From Exophiala sp. HKRS030 (taxonomy: Eukaryota > Ascomycota > Eurotiomycetes > Chaetothyriales > Herpotrichiellaceae), in assembly GCA_023897205.1 (NCBI GenBank), contig JAHWDD010000002.1, forward strand, positions 6,882,001 to 6,946,000: a DNA stretch of 64,000 nucleotides, in the 5' to 3' direction. Below the pieces are notes generated by a model. That model was not told the origin of the DNA and made no database searches. It saw only the letters and a list, made by a program, of their open reading frames with translations. A program made the position numbers and the translations under genes. This document shows, piece after piece, positions 1-12,423 of the stretch; positions within the stretch are counted from its first letter, which is position 1, and each line of letters begins with the position of its first letter.

Positions 1-3000
1 GATGATGGGCGCTCAATGTCCATGGGCACTTATTCCATGGACCGTGATCACGCGCAACACCTGACCAGTGGAAGAGTCGTTCCGCCGCGACATCGAGAAA
101 CCGAGGCCGACCCTTTCTCCGATCAATTTGCAACCCCTGTTCAGCACAACGGGTCCGGCTCCTTCACATCGTCACAATCCCCAGTATATACTCCCAATGC
201 CAGGTCTCGCCGACCTAGTGAGGGCAGCCTGCCGGCCAGGGCTGTATCTGCTGCTTCTGGCACATCCGCCTCATCTGACCTCACCACAACCCCAGTGAAT
301 GGATCGCGCTCTGATAGTCTAAGGAGCCGCCCAACGCCCACTCCAGGTTCTTCAAGTGGAACAACGACAACGGTGGTACAAAGGAAATCCCCTCTGGTTT
401 ATCCAGCTCTTCTCTCCCGTGTTGCGAGTGCCTTTCAAGAGAGGATTGGTGTTGGCGACAGAACCAAGAACGATCTGTCATATAAAAACGCATTTACTGG
501 TGCCGAGGCCGTTGACCTCATTGCCTACATCATCAAGACAACAGATCGAAATTTGGCCTTATTATTGGGACGTGCTCTCGATGCTCAAAAATTCTTCCAC
601 GACGTCACTTATGAGCACCGGCTGAGAGACGCTCCGGGAGAGGTCTACCAATTCAGAGAGACCATGGGCGAGGAGGCCTCTTCCAAAGACGTCAATGGTG
701 TTTTCACACTTCTTACGGAATGCTACTCCCCCACGTGCACCAAAGACCATCTTTGTTATTCGATCGCGTGTCCGAGACGACTCGAACAGCAAGCTAGGCT
801 CAATTTGAGACCCCAACCAGGCCTAAGACATTCGGGCTCTCGGGGCAGCTTACACGACAATGATGACCAGGAACAGAAGCTCTGGATCAACAGTGTGCCG
901 AAGGAAGTTGCAGACAAAATCGATGACAAAGAAAAGAAGAGGCAAGAGGTAATCTCTGAGCTCATGTATACCGAGCGTGACTTCGTCAAAGACCTGGAAT
1001 ACCTGCGTGATTTCTGGATTCGACCATTACGCGGCCTAGGACAAACACAGTCGCCGATCAAGGAGGAGAAGCGCGAGAAATTTGTGCGTACTGTTTTTGG
1101 GAACCTCTCCGAAGTCCTGGCCGTCAACTCCAAGTTTGCGGACGAATTATCCAAAAGACAGAAGGAACAACATGTGGTGCACAGTATCGGCGATGTGTTC
1201 CTGAAATGGGTTCCACAATTTGACCCTTTCATCAAGTATGGTGCGAACCAGATGTATGGAAAGTTTGAATTCGAGAAAGAGAAGGGTGCAAATCCCGCAT
1301 TTGCGAGGTTTGTGGATGATACGGAAAGACTAAAGGAATCGCGAAAGCTGGAGTTGAATGGTTACCTTACCAAGCCCACAACTCGCCTTGCCAGATACCC
1401 TCTTCTGCTTGATAACGTGCTCAAGTATACGAAAGATGACAATCCGGATAAGAAGGACATCCCGAAAGCTATTGGCATTATCAAAGACTTCCTCGGTCGA
1501 GTCAATGCAGAGAGTGGCAAGGCAGAGAATCATTTCAATCTCCTTCAGCTCAACCAACAGTTGAAGTGGAATGCAGGTGAATATACAGATCTGAAACTCA
1601 CAGAAGAAAATCGTGTTATCTTGACCAAGATGAGTTTTAAGAAGAGTCCAACCGATACCTCCGAAGTGCAGGTATATCTGTTTGACCACGCGGTTCTCAT
1701 GTGTCGTAACAAGACAGTGAACAAGAGGGATGAGTTACGCGTGTACAGGAAGCCGATCCCGTTGGAACTGCTTGTCATCGCAGAAATGGACTTGGTCATT
1801 CCACGCTTAGGCATTGCGATGCGCCCATCATCAAGTTTACTGGCGGCGACCAAATCCTCAAACACTCAACCTGGCCAAAAGGAGACCTATCCGATCACAT
1901 TTCGCCATCTCGGAAAAGGCGCTTATGAGCTACAGCTCTACGCCACCTCAATCACGCAACGTAAGAAGTTTATTGAGCTGGTGGAAGAACAACAAACCAA
2001 ACTTCGTGAACGAAGTAGCAACTTCTACACGAAAACCATCCTGTGTGAAAGATTTTTCACCTCTCAGAATCGTGTAAATTGTCTGGTTCCAACTGATGGT
2101 GGCCGCAAACTCATCTACGGGACGGACAATGGTATCTATCTTGCTGATCGTTGGCCTAAAGATAAAACAGTCAAGCCGAAACGGATTCTCGATGCTACAC
2201 AGGTCTCTCAAATCGATACACTTGAGGAGTATCGGCTCCTTCTTGTTTTGTCCAACAAGACACTGACGTCTTTTCCTTTCGAGGCTCTGGATCCTAACAA
2301 CCAAAATCCATTAGCGACTAGACCAAGAAAAATCCAGGGCCATGCCAATTTCTTCAAAGCAGGTATTGGTCTAGGACGGCACTTGGTGTGCTCGGTCAAG
2401 ACATCCGCACTATCTACCACCATCAAAGTATACGAGCCCATGGATGATCTTACTAAGGGTAAGAAGAAGCCCGCTATTAGTAAAATGTTCACTAGTAGTC
2501 AGGATGCTCTCAAACCATTCAAGGTCAGTCTATGAGTTCTCTGGGTATGTGGATGCCCTTGCTAACTATTCTATAGGAGTTCTATATACCTGCCGAATCG
2601 ACCTCGGTCCACTATCTACGATCAACACTATGTGTTGGCTGCACAAGAGGATTCGAAGTTGTGTCACTGGAGACTACAGAACGTCAATCTCTTCTCGATC
2701 AAGCTGATACTTCCCTCGATTTCGTGACGAGGAGAGAGAACGTAAAGCCTATCCACATTGAGCGACTAAATGGCGAGTTTTTACTCAATTATTCTGACTT
2801 CAGTTTCTTCGTCAATCGCAATGGCTGGCGTGCTCGACAGGATTGGAAAATTACCTGGGAAGGAACTCCACAAGCCTTTGCGTTGAACTACCCATACATC
2901 CTTGCATTCGAACCGAGCTTTATCGAGATTCGCCATATTGAAACCAGTGAACTGATTCATGTAATGACGGGCAAGAATGTGAGGATGTTACATTCAAGTA

Positions 3001-3133
3001 CCAGAGAGGCAAGTGTTCTCCGTCTTTTCCCGAGCAATAGCTGACCTCGACATAGATTCTTTATGCGTACGAAGACGAGTCAGGAGAGGATGTCATTGCA
3101 AGTCTAGACTTTTGGCAACAGGCGCCTCCTTGA
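1..3133 (+). CDS. ROM2: Rho1 guanine nucleotide exchange factor, Rom2 type (5' partial)
   Basis: The frame is open to the window edge, so the start lies outside; exons are <1..2523, 2577..3008 and 3056..3133, giving over 1010 residues. Counting from the first Met at base 16, a DEP domain is near residues 130-215, a RhoGEF (DH) domain near 310-500 (opening around VISELMYTERDFVKDLEYL), a PH domain near 545-675 and a citron-homology (CNH) domain from about 700 to the end. DEP-DH-PH-CNH order is diagnostic of fungal Rom1/Rom2, which load GTP on Rho1 at the plasma membrane and drive cell wall integrity signalling and glucan synthesis. The N-terminus is Ser/Thr/Pro-rich and probably disordered. Intron 1 is GTCAGT..TAG with branch GCTAAC. 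Intron 2 uses a GC donor (AG|GCAAGT..TAG); splicing it extends the CNH end to ASLDFWQQAPP. Family assignment is firm; the terminal exon is inferred. Confidence 0.93.
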
Positions 3134-4290
3134 CGAGCACACATGCTATGATTGAGACTATGGACAATACCAATGGTCACGTACAAAGAGCTGGGCACTG
3201 GAGAGAGAGCCGCTGGTGCCGATCAGTTCTCATTACGACTAGCTAATTCTTCACGGACGTCTTGGATTGAATGTCCATTTTTCGTGGCGGCCAAGGAGAT
3301 CAAGGATAAGCTTAAGCATTATGAAGCTATGGCATAGATGACTGATGTATTAGTGCTGTAGAAACGACTTATTGTCAAGTTGCTGATGAAGATGTCCCTT
3401 TTTTGGGCAGGGCTGAGAGGAAGCTCGGTGTGTTCGAGCTTTCCCTCTGGAATGGTGAAGGGAACCAACATAAAAGAAGTCGTTTGCAAGAACATCGTCG
3501 TCGGTGAAGCGACTGAATCAACATAGCATCCGGAGAAGCTGAAAGCTTTTCCCTGGAGACACCAACATGAATAGCAATTAATCTCGGAATCAAAGCAAGC
3601 CTGTTCATGCCTTTCTCAGATTGCGACTTACATCTCTTTTATTGGATTCTCTAGGGTCTGGCTCAGCCTGACGAAAGATCCTGTTCAGAGCCGACTGACC
3701 TATCTTCATACTGCTTGTCTGCTACGATCTCCAGCTTTCAAAGACATCGTTGGCTCAACACACTACTCCATCATTTCTCCTTGTTCTCATCGCCTTTGAC
3801 TTCATGAGGACAAAAACGATTCCTTCTCTAATCACCCAGCTTTGTCCGTGTTTCCAATGTCCTTTGATTACATGACTGCGACCTTTGACCATCGATTGAA
3901 TGTCTTTGTTGGCAAGAAAAAGAAACATCGAATCATGGTCCCATCACCATTCACATCTATCCCAACGACTCACAACATGCACTGCGAAGGTTTCGTCAAT
4001 AAGTAATGCCCATGATCTTCCCTTGAACCTCCCCATCTCCCGTTCCTGTCCTGCATACTTGTTCTCTCTCAGACACCGGATCTCTCTACAGCAATTGCAA
4101 GCCCCGAACACCTCACTACTGGCTCCAATCATCGTCGACAACGACATCACACCGCCACAATCGCAACTGCTGTTCGACCACCAACCAGTCTGAGATCCCA
4201 CTCGACGCTTCTCTCGCTCAGCGTATCCCAGCTTCATCCACTCGGCAAACAAGACCCGGCAGGCAAATTCTTCCTCACCAGGTCTGGAAA
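3134..4290. other. Intergenic, no gene seen
   Basis: This holds the 3' flank of the Rho GEF gene and then a CT/CA-rich stretch from about 3700 onward that looks like a fungal promoter and leader. Short frames on both strands lack codon bias or domains. Confidence 0.5.
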
Positions 4291-4509
4291 ATGTGTTCAT
4301 CGCTTCAATCCTGCTCGCACACTTTGCCAATGGAGCCTATCGATCGTGCCGTTGCCCCAAATACCCCTGGTGCCGGTGTTGTTGCTACACATTCACTGGC
4401 CACTCCGGCAAGCACGGCAAGCACGCCTCGTGGTGCCCGCGCCCCCGGCTGGCCAACCTGCCCATTCTGCTTCTCCGGCCACGATCCGTGTGACGCGTGC
4501 TTTGACTAA
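4291..4509 (+). CDS. Possible small protein with C-terminal Cys motif
   Basis: A 72-residue frame starts at the first ATG after a long CA-rich stretch that looks like an ascomycete 5' leader. The centre is Ala/Pro/Thr-rich, and the last 16 residues hold CPFC and CDAC, two CxxC pairs ten residues apart, which could bind a metal. A second in-frame Met lies at 4333. I do not recognise the family. No intron is needed. It could equally be a non-coding transcript or the first exon of something longer. Confidence 0.3.
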   Translation: MCSSLQSCSHTLPMEPIDRAVAPNTPGAGVVATHSLATPASTASTPRGARAPGWPTCPFCFSGHDPCDACFD

Positions 4510-4963
4510 TTGAGAGAATGAAGAGATGTGGAAACCCTGGCTCCTAAATGTTTTGCAGAGAGGCAGTAGCCTTTTGGAGTCGCTGCGTTGGTGTCCCCCG
4601 TCTTCGAGCACCGGTGCAGGTGTTGTTATCCAGTAAGTGCAGATAGAAGCGATGAAAGACACCTCGTGCCCTGGCTAAAGGGGCTCAAAGGCGTCAGCAT
4701 CTGTGGACTATCTGTTGCTAGTTATAGCTGCAGACAGCCGTACGTCAACAAGTATCACAGCAAGATATAGAATACACAATATCAAAAAGACCTGGCATCA
4801 CCAGGGATATCATTAGATAAAAAGGTTTCTCGTAAGATCGACGCGTACTGATTTACAGCTCTACATCTAATTCTCCTTTATCTAGATCGTTGATAACTCC
4901 GACCCCACAACTCCATCAATGCGCTTAGGGATTCGGTCATTACATTGCATGAAAGGTGCTGGC
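4510..4963. other. Intergenic, shared 3' flanks
   Basis: This lies between the small candidate frame and the end of the flavohemoglobin gene. Nothing recognisable is seen. Confidence 0.4.
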
Positions 4964-6336
4964 TCAAGAAGTGGTCGAGCCAAAGACCTCAGAGTGGATT
5001 CTATCGGAAGAGACGCCGAGGGCTTCCAACCCTTTCTGCTGCAACTGCATAAACGGGAGCGGGCCGCAGAGGTAATAATCAGCGTCTGGGATGATGACCT
5101 GGTCCTTGATCTCATCGAGGTTGATGCGGCCCTGGAAATCGTAGTCAACGCCTTTCTGGTCGCTGTCCTCAACATCCTGGTAGTAGACGATCTTGGAGAC
5201 TTGTGGGTTTTCGTCGACAACGCGTGACAGGTACTCCTTCATGGCACGGACGCGACCGCTGCGTGCGGCATGTAGGAAGACGACTTTTCGGTCCTTAGCC
5301 TTCTCTGTCAGCGTGCCTAGCATAGAGAGTAGCGGTGTCAAGCCCACGCCGCCGCTAATCAATACCACCGGCTTATCAGACTCCAGGTCAAGGGTGAATT
5401 CACCGTATGGGTGCGCTAGCTCGATCTCAGCCCCTCAGGCACATCACCGTGGAGGACGTTGGAGATGCGGCCGGCTGGTTTAGAGGGACCTTGCGCGGCT
5501 TCTCGCTTGACCGAGATTCGGAAGTAATTCCCGTGTGGAGCGTCAGAAAGACTGTACTGACGTGGCTGGTAGACGTTGAGTTCCGGCACAAAGATACGCA
5601 CTGACGTGTATTGGCCTGGCTTAAATGGTGGTATACTACCGCCGTCAACAGGCTCGAGGTAGAAGGATGTGATCTCGTCACTCTCGGGCACTTTCTTGGC
5701 CACTTTGAATTTGCGCCATCCATTCCAACCGCCAGGCGTGGACTCGGCTTCCTTATACAAGTTTCGTTCGAAACCAATGAAGATATCGGCAAGTTGCCCG
5801 TATGCAGCAGCCCATGCCTCGATGATTTCGGGTGTAATAGCATCGCCGAGGACTTCCTTGAATGAGGCTAACAGATTCTCTCCCACGATCGGGTAGTGCT
5901 CTGGCAAGATTCCCAAGCTGGCATGTTTGTGTCCAATGCGGGAGACCGCTGAAGTCAGCGCACCGAGATCGTCGATGTGGGAGGCATATGCGAAGACGGC
6001 GTGGGCAAGTGCAGCCGGCTGACTTCCTGAACCTTGATGGGCCGAGTTGAAGATGTTGCGGAGCGATGGGTTCTGGTTGAGCACGCGTTTGTAGAAGTGA
6101 GTTGTGATAGCAACGCCATGTTCTGCCAGGACTGGCACAGTTGCTTTGACGATGGCTCGATGTTCAGCGCTCAATGCTGGCTTGGGCGTTGTCGAGTGGA
6201 AAGATGCTTTTTCACTAGCGGACGGTGCCGCTTCGGCAGGGTTGCTTACTTGGGTGGCCATTTTTGTGAAGACGATTGTAGTTCTGTTAAAGGTGTTGAG
6301 TCGAAGTTGGCGAGACAGTGTTGTACGAGCGAGCAT
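4964..6336 (-). CDS. Flavohemoglobin (nitric oxide dioxygenase), frameshifted as given
   Basis: The protein has a globin domain followed by FAD- and NAD-binding reductase modules, and oxidises NO to nitrate with O2 and NAD(P)H. Globin marks are B10 Tyr82 in HFYKRVL, E7 Gln101, and proximal His138 in GHKHASLGI; the reductase has RQYSLSD (FAD) and SGGVGLTPLL (NAD). The N-terminal 25 residues are rich in Arg, Thr and Leu with no acids and resemble a mitochondrial presequence; a second Met (26) could start a cytosolic form. The frame breaks after HGDVPEG at the G4 run on the coding strand (5431-5434 on +). Adding one G restores AEIELAHPYGEF and 457 uninterrupted residues (1373+1 nt). No intron explains the break. 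It is either a sequencing indel or a recent null allele. Confidence 0.9.
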
Positions 6337-8087
6337 TGTCCTTTTATATGCTGTTAATAAGATGGCTGCCTCTTGGGCGTGCCGTATTAGTCAATCAAAA
6401 CGGGATTTATATACAAGGTGAGACGAATTAGGTATAGGGAGGAATAGGAGCCTGGTCATTGTTGTGTACGTAAGAGTTTCGGACGGAGGATAGTTCATCA
6501 GGCCACTCCGAGTCTCTACGTTGCACGCGCAGTCAGTTTGTTTCTCACCTTGAAGGGGCGTGATCAGAATGCTTGCACGGTTCTTAGACAAAGTTTCAAC
6601 AACTTCCGCGGACAGTCGTAGACTCGTAGTGTAAGCATGAGTATCGATGAATACGTGGGCATTGCTCAACGGTCGCTCGTATTCAGATAAGCGCGGTAGA
6701 CAGATATCAAATCGTGCATCATTAATAGGTGGCCTAGTTGCGCATGTTGTACATGTCGAATCAATACAATAGCAACAGCTGAATAATGGACCTAAACGTT
6801 TCGAGGCCTTCTTGGACGTTGTAGGATTGGATTCATGAAGGAGGTATGCATGCACGTTGCAGAGAGCAAGAACCAAGGCCGCGGAGGTACATATATTTTG
6901 TTATAGTTGTGGAGTCGGTGGAAATTGGCGCAGTTCGGGATTGATAGTGGGTCGGTGGAACCAACCATGTCCCATCAGGCCACTCTTTTGTCTTGCATTG
7001 CTCAGCACCATCACAATTGTCGACCACGACCCAGCTACCATATGAGGAGAGGCGCGCACGCAGTCGGGAAGACCGTTACAGATTCAGCTGTTCAGTTGTC
7101 GTGTCGCCTGATTGTCAGCAAGATTTCATCAGCTTTGGTTGGAGGATAAAGTGATATCTACCCCAAGATAAGGCAAAGGCAGGGGTTCCGGCTACCGAGA
7201 GATCTTATGGCTTGGCGGCAAAAGGCAAGGACAAATCCGGAGTTCTTGGACTGTGCATGAGGGCGGAGAGATGAGATAAACAGGTGAATCTGCGGTCAGG
7301 TCGAAAGACCGTTGGAAGAAGTTAAGGATCTTACCCCATCGTGGGAACGAGGATGGGCAGTTTGTGAGGCTGCTCGTAGTCATCGATACGACGGTGGCTG
7401 ACTTATACCATCGGCCAAGAGGAGTGCGGTTTTTGAGACGTTCACACCAGGATCAGCTGTGTGAAGTTGAGGTGTTGAATCTACTTGGACTTGGTAAGTT
7501 GGTGGTACACGTCTTTCGTCTGCCCGATTTGGAATATTCGGTGAATGACAAGTCTGACACCAAGTTACTCTCTCCTGCCACTGCCACGTGCAGCACGTGG
7601 AATTGTCCTTTACTATCTTTTCCCTCCTTGCATTGTTTGACTCTGGACCAAGTAAGTTGAAAATCAGGCACAAAACTCCCTCTCAATGATTCAAAAGCCC
7701 GTTTCACTCGCGCTCCAAGTCTCCTGGTAGAAACCTATGCACGACTCTCAGACTCTAAGGATTAACGTCTTAGCGCTCACACCTGACCTCAAGTCATGAC
7801 GTGGATAATTTCATTCCAGTCTTTGATCCTCATGGAAAAACCATCCGAACAAATTGTGGCCTCACTGAAATGAACAACTGGGCATTTCCAGTCTGACCTT
7901 CGCGTCATCGACAGTGAGATGCGCATCATTCATGTTGTCGTGTCGCGGATTTGGTGCTGATCTGCTAGGTACCGCGTTCAAGACCTGAAAAGTGGTGAGT
8001 GTCTATGTACCTGGGAAATTCTTATACGAACACGACGTTACCCGTGATTGATGCATCCTTATACACCACTCCTTCTTAACAGTTTCT
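6337..8087. other. Intergenic, divergent promoter region
   Basis: This 1.75-kb stretch separates two divergently transcribed genes and carries their promoters. A 161-residue frame on the minus strand (6391-6876) lacks domain content or coding-like composition, so I do not call it. No repeat or RNA gene is seen. Confidence 0.5.
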
Positions 8088-9017
8088 ATGTATAAATCCA
8101 ATTTTGCCTCGAGCTTTCGGACGGTGAAATCCCTTGGTCTCAGCTCTCGTCAAATCTCCAAATCGACCATTAACCGCCCATTTCTACAAAGCCGACCTCT
8201 CAGCATATCTTTCAAAATGTCCAACCCGTCAGGTACCAAGGTCGACGCTTCGACAAACTTCCCTAAAAACACAGGAGAAACGCCCGGAGAAGCCTTTGAA
8301 GTCCGTCAGACTCATCCAACTGGAGACTACAAACCGGACCCATCAAAGTCACTTCCTCTCAACGCGCCGCGCCAAGCCCTGATAGACGATATCATTGCTT
8401 TATATTCTTGCCAACCGACCATCGACCGGGTGAAGCGATACACTCCAGACTGTGTTTATGATGACCAGTTTGTGTATGCCAATGATCGATACAAGATGGC
8501 TGGCCAATGGTTTGCGCTGCCTAAGCTGTTCAAGGCCAGTAAGAATGAAAGTTACCAGGTCGTCAAGAACGATCGGGATCTTATCCAATTCAAGAATGAA
8601 CAGAGTTGGACTTTTAAGCTAATTCCGAAAACTGCCACCATAAATGCCTTGGTCAGTCTGAGTCTAGATCCCGACACGGTAGGTGATAACGAGGATTTCA
8701 TCCGAGTCAAGTATCACAAGGATCAGGCTGATGATCAGGATTATTCTCGTAAGTCTCTCATGTGCTATCCATAGACTGAAGGAAGGGATCAGCACACTCC
8801 AGTCTTCATTCGTGCGTCATCGACGAACCATAAACTAATCACTCATGAAACAGATGAGGGTCTTGGCTTCAGCTTCAAAAAATGGCAGGCTGACAATGTT
8901 GCCAAATATATGGACAGTAAGGAGGTGGAAGAGTTTGCCGCCGACAAAGACGCGGCAAAGGAGAGTGTGAAGAAGTATGGTGATGGCATCAGAGATGCAC
9001 CAAAGAAGGATTTCTAA
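8088..9017 (+). CDS. Conserved hypothetical protein, NTF2/SnoaL-like fold, putative mitochondrial
   Basis: Exons 8088..8748 and 8854..9017 (intron GTAAGT..CAG, 105 nt) give 274 residues. The first 43 residues, MYKSNFASSFRTVKSLGLSS onward, are basic and hydroxylated and could be a mitochondrial presequence; a second Met (8217, MSNPSGTKV) may start a shorter form. The core, from LIDDIIALYSCQPTIDRVK, through YTPDCVYDDQFVYANDRYKM, to FRVKYHKDQ-like strands, has the cone-shaped NTF2-like pattern used by SnoaL and steroid-isomerase relatives. This is a fold inference from pattern only. The C-terminus is Lys/Asp-rich and helical. No catalytic residues can be assigned, and no function is proposed. 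Confidence 0.8.
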
Positions 9018-10514
9018 AATCCAATTGAAAATGTCGGCATTAGAGTAAGGTTCGAATGTCAAATGAACAATATTCCGCAATGCTCTGCGCATATTCTGAT
9101 CTCCCCAAAGCTGGTTTTGATTCCCAGAGTTGAACAACTCGTCAATCACTGAGCTATGACTGATCTAGCCTGTTCAGTGGCTGTGCCGTCCCGAGCCCAG
9201 GGGAAGACGCCAGTGTGCTTACTCACACGTGAACAGGGAGGGCAATTATGAACGCTTGTTTGTTTGTCATTGAAAATGTCAGATCAAACCAATGGGATTG
9301 CGGAAACGCAACAGTGACATTTGGCCTCTTACACTTCCAATGCAGAAGACAAACGGCATTTGGCCGAGCTACTCAAGATACCATTGCGATAAGCATAAGC
9401 CTACTGGATAATAATCCCAGCAAAGAAACAATTAATAAACCCGATTACGATTGACTTTTTGAGCCCACCTACGCCAGCCACGTGGTCTCATGAACAAGAG
9501 ACACCGCGTCAGCTGTGATGCATGGACACTAACGACTTCAAGATGGCCCTCAAGCAATCCCGGATTTCCTACACCTCACAAGAGCCCGCCGAGAGAGGTC
9601 AGAAGAGAGAGGTCAGAAGCCAAGCTCAGCAAAAGCAAGACGCGCGCATCCTTCTACAGCATGATAATTGGCTGCAGCCTGCTCCTGTTTTAGGCGCCTC
9701 AGGCTCAGGGAGAATCTTATTCAACCATGCAAAGAAAGCTCTCGTCAGCTCCTGGGTGGCGCCGTTTTGACATTGGAAGCTAGCTGAAGGCATGAAGCGT
9801 GCCTAGATCGCCCAGAGTGGTCATGAGTTGCTGAGGCTGGACCTGTCACGAAGGTGTCGAACTCGGCGTTGCCGATGACCCGATGAACACGGGCACCTTG
9901 ATCGTGGACGAAATCGTAGCTGGCCCTGTGAGGAGATGGGATAGTGGTGGTCACAGTCCCTCGCGTTCCCTATGGACTCAAAGAGTCTGGCGCATTGCGC
10001 TTCGGCAGAGAGTCTAGAGAACCGGCCAAGAGAGGAGCAATGTCCATGACTGGTCCTGGAACACCAACTTTCTCTCCACAGCGCCCCTGTGACATTCTGG
10101 ATATGGTTATGCAGAGCAATTGGCAGAGATTTGTGGATAGACGTTTAGATTATGGTCATCCCGCGCGCACCACGTGTCCCACCACGTGATTATCTGGAGA
10201 GGTCAGGAGAGGTATGAAAACGCCACAATGCTTGTCTACGAATAGATCACAAGGTCTCACGAAAGGAAGAGACAAATGTCAACTGAACAATGATTTTTAA
10301 TTATTATTATCATTAATGATCTTAGATGCGTCTCATTGGACGTAGGCGTATTCAAGATGCCAGTAAATACTAGATGGAACGCTAAAACCGGCCCAAATGC
10401 TATAGTCGTACAAACAAATCATAGGAAATCATCCATGATTCCCACCAATCAAGAGTCCAAGATGTGGACTCAGACTCGGACTCAGATCAAAAAAAGACGA
10501 TTCAGAGGAGAAAT
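9018..10514. other. Intergenic, no gene seen
   Basis: Short frames on both strands have no domains. A pure AT tract with TTATTATTATCATT lies near 10295. Two CACGTG motifs are present around 10170-10190. Confidence 0.45.
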
Positions 10515-10712
10515 CTACCGGCCAAAAGCCATGCCGGGATGCCAACTGGATCTGCGCTGTTCCTCGGCAGCAGGTGTCTCGGTGGAGGAAGTGCTGTTGC
10601 GCTTGCCCTTCTTGTGGAAGAGGTCGACGACGGGTACGTCGTAGATGCGCACGGGTGGTTGTGGCTCGTCGACGGGGAGGAGGAAGGTTGGGATGTATTT
10701 CTTGAATTGCAT
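10515..10712 (-). CDS. Small conserved-looking protein (65 aa)
   Basis: A single-exon frame encodes MQFKKYIPTFLLPVDEPQPP and continues with an IYDVPVVDLFHKK segment and a Ser/Thr-rich basic tail ending HPGMAFGR. Support for coding is twofold: codons are coherent, and the minus-strand DNA just upstream of the ATG is a near-pure A/C leader ending CACCACA, the usual form of ascomycete 5' leaders, with A at -3. There is no signal peptide or membrane helix. The family is not recognised. An overlapping frame in the same direction (10502-10984) is a shadow with a less likely start. Confidence 0.55.
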   Translation of the reverse strand: MQFKKYIPTFLLPVDEPQPPVRIYDVPVVDLFHKKGKRNSTSSTETPAAEEQRRSSWHPGMAFGR

Positions 10713-12423
10713 TGTGGTGTTTGTTGTTGGGTGTTTGATTTGTGGGTTGTGAGGTAGTGTTGATTGTGTAGCCTTGTAGTCTTGTAGAGTTGTGATATTT
10801 GTGTTGATTGAGGTTGGTTTGGAATGTTATGCTGGTTGGACTGATATGCTACAATACCCCTACGAGTGGCAGATGTCTCCAGGTATATATACCTACTGTA
10901 GTATGTACACAGCAAAAGAATACGATCACGCGCAAGAGAAACCAACGTCGCCTTGTGACATGGATAATCCATAATGGCATGCAAAACTCAATACTCACCA
11001 CCGGCACAACCTTGAGAAACTTCTCGCATTGGCACGACCAAAGGATACCAGGTCAGCAGGGGCTGTAAAAAAACCCCTCTTGTTCTCCACCACCCGAAAT
11101 GGTGCGAGCTGTCGAAGGTTCGCGCAAACGTTTGTCAAAAGGCTGAAACACACGCCCTTGATGAGGCAAAAAAAAGACTTAACTCAGTACCAGAGTTGCG
11201 TCATACCGGAGCTTACATACTTGACTAGATTTTTCGGGACCCTGGGGCGCATCTCAGGATCTCCGCATCGTACATCCTATCCTACCGTAATGATTCTTAA
11301 GGGAAGAGACAATCAAAAAGACCCTGGCTGATTAAGCGCGCAAGTTAAGCTTTCGCAAGACGATCCCTTGGACCTTTGGTTCGTCGACCGCTCGAATTTT
11401 TTCTCAGAGCCACTCCACCAGTCATCGTCGTCGTCGTTGTTGGATTCGAAGTTTTTACCTCCAATATTGTCTGCCCCAAGCTGCCCCAGCCTATAATCTC
11501 GCATCGCAAGACGGGCAGTGTCGTCTCGCCGTCGGCCGCTCAACGTTGCCCGTGAGTGGCGCGCATCTCCGGGGTTCGGCTCGAGATCCCGATCACAAGA
11601 TGTATGTAGGTTTGCTGTGTCGTACACCGAGAAAACCGAAACAAGGTAGCCTCTAGCTTTTCAGCCTCAGAGTGGCTCGGCTCGGTCTTGACTCTTCAGC
11701 CACTGGCCGTGGTGGTTTATTCTTAGCACAAAAGGAGCCTTCTTCCCCTTTGAAAATCTAACGCGCATTGTATCTATCGTGGGTCACTATTATTGCCTAT
11801 GCGATTCTTCTCTCTATTGAGGTTCTACTGTGTCTGCGAAGAAAGGAAAATCATCATCTCTCCCAGCTAGATGCGGTATATCTATCTTCACGAGGGGTTT
11901 TCGCCTTAAGATTGATTATCCATGAGTTGGCTATGATTAATTAGCCAAGGGGAGGGAACGGCGGAGCTAATGTTCCTCCATGACGTCATGCTTGCTTATC
12001 AAGAAACGATACAGACTCCGTATGCACAACCTTGGAACATTTTCAAGTCGCGGTCGGCCTCCTGTGGTACCAACGGCTTATTTGCCCATCAATTAAATTG
12101 AGATCACGTCGTGTAGCCAGTCAACAGTACCAAGATTCCAGACTCAAGGATGTCACTTGCTCGTAATACACTCGGGCGTTGACTCCGACACAACACGTGA
12201 TCGACGAGCGACCATCTTCAGCCTACGACTTCTTTTCACTGAGAGGACGACTTCAACGGGCATATCAAATGGTTTGGAAAGTTTCTGATTAGGGAGTTCA
12301 CAGTTAGACTTGACACCATGCCCAAAATATGTACTAACTACCAGTAGTACCACTTCAGGGTCGGTCACTCTTCCACCGGAGCTCGGTGTTCTCTTGACGT
12401 CCCCCAGATCTGAAGACATCTCC
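10713..12423. other. Intergenic, promoter and flanks
   Basis: This contains the CA-rich leader and promoter of the small gene at 10.5 kb and the 3' flank of the 5-phosphatase gene. A 104-residue minus frame at 11313-11627 has an Asp-rich run but no other support. Confidence 0.45.

Noticed and set aside
6391..6876. 161-codon minus frame upstream of flavohemoglobin
   Set aside because: It has no domain, no leader and uneven codon use, and it lies in the promoter region.
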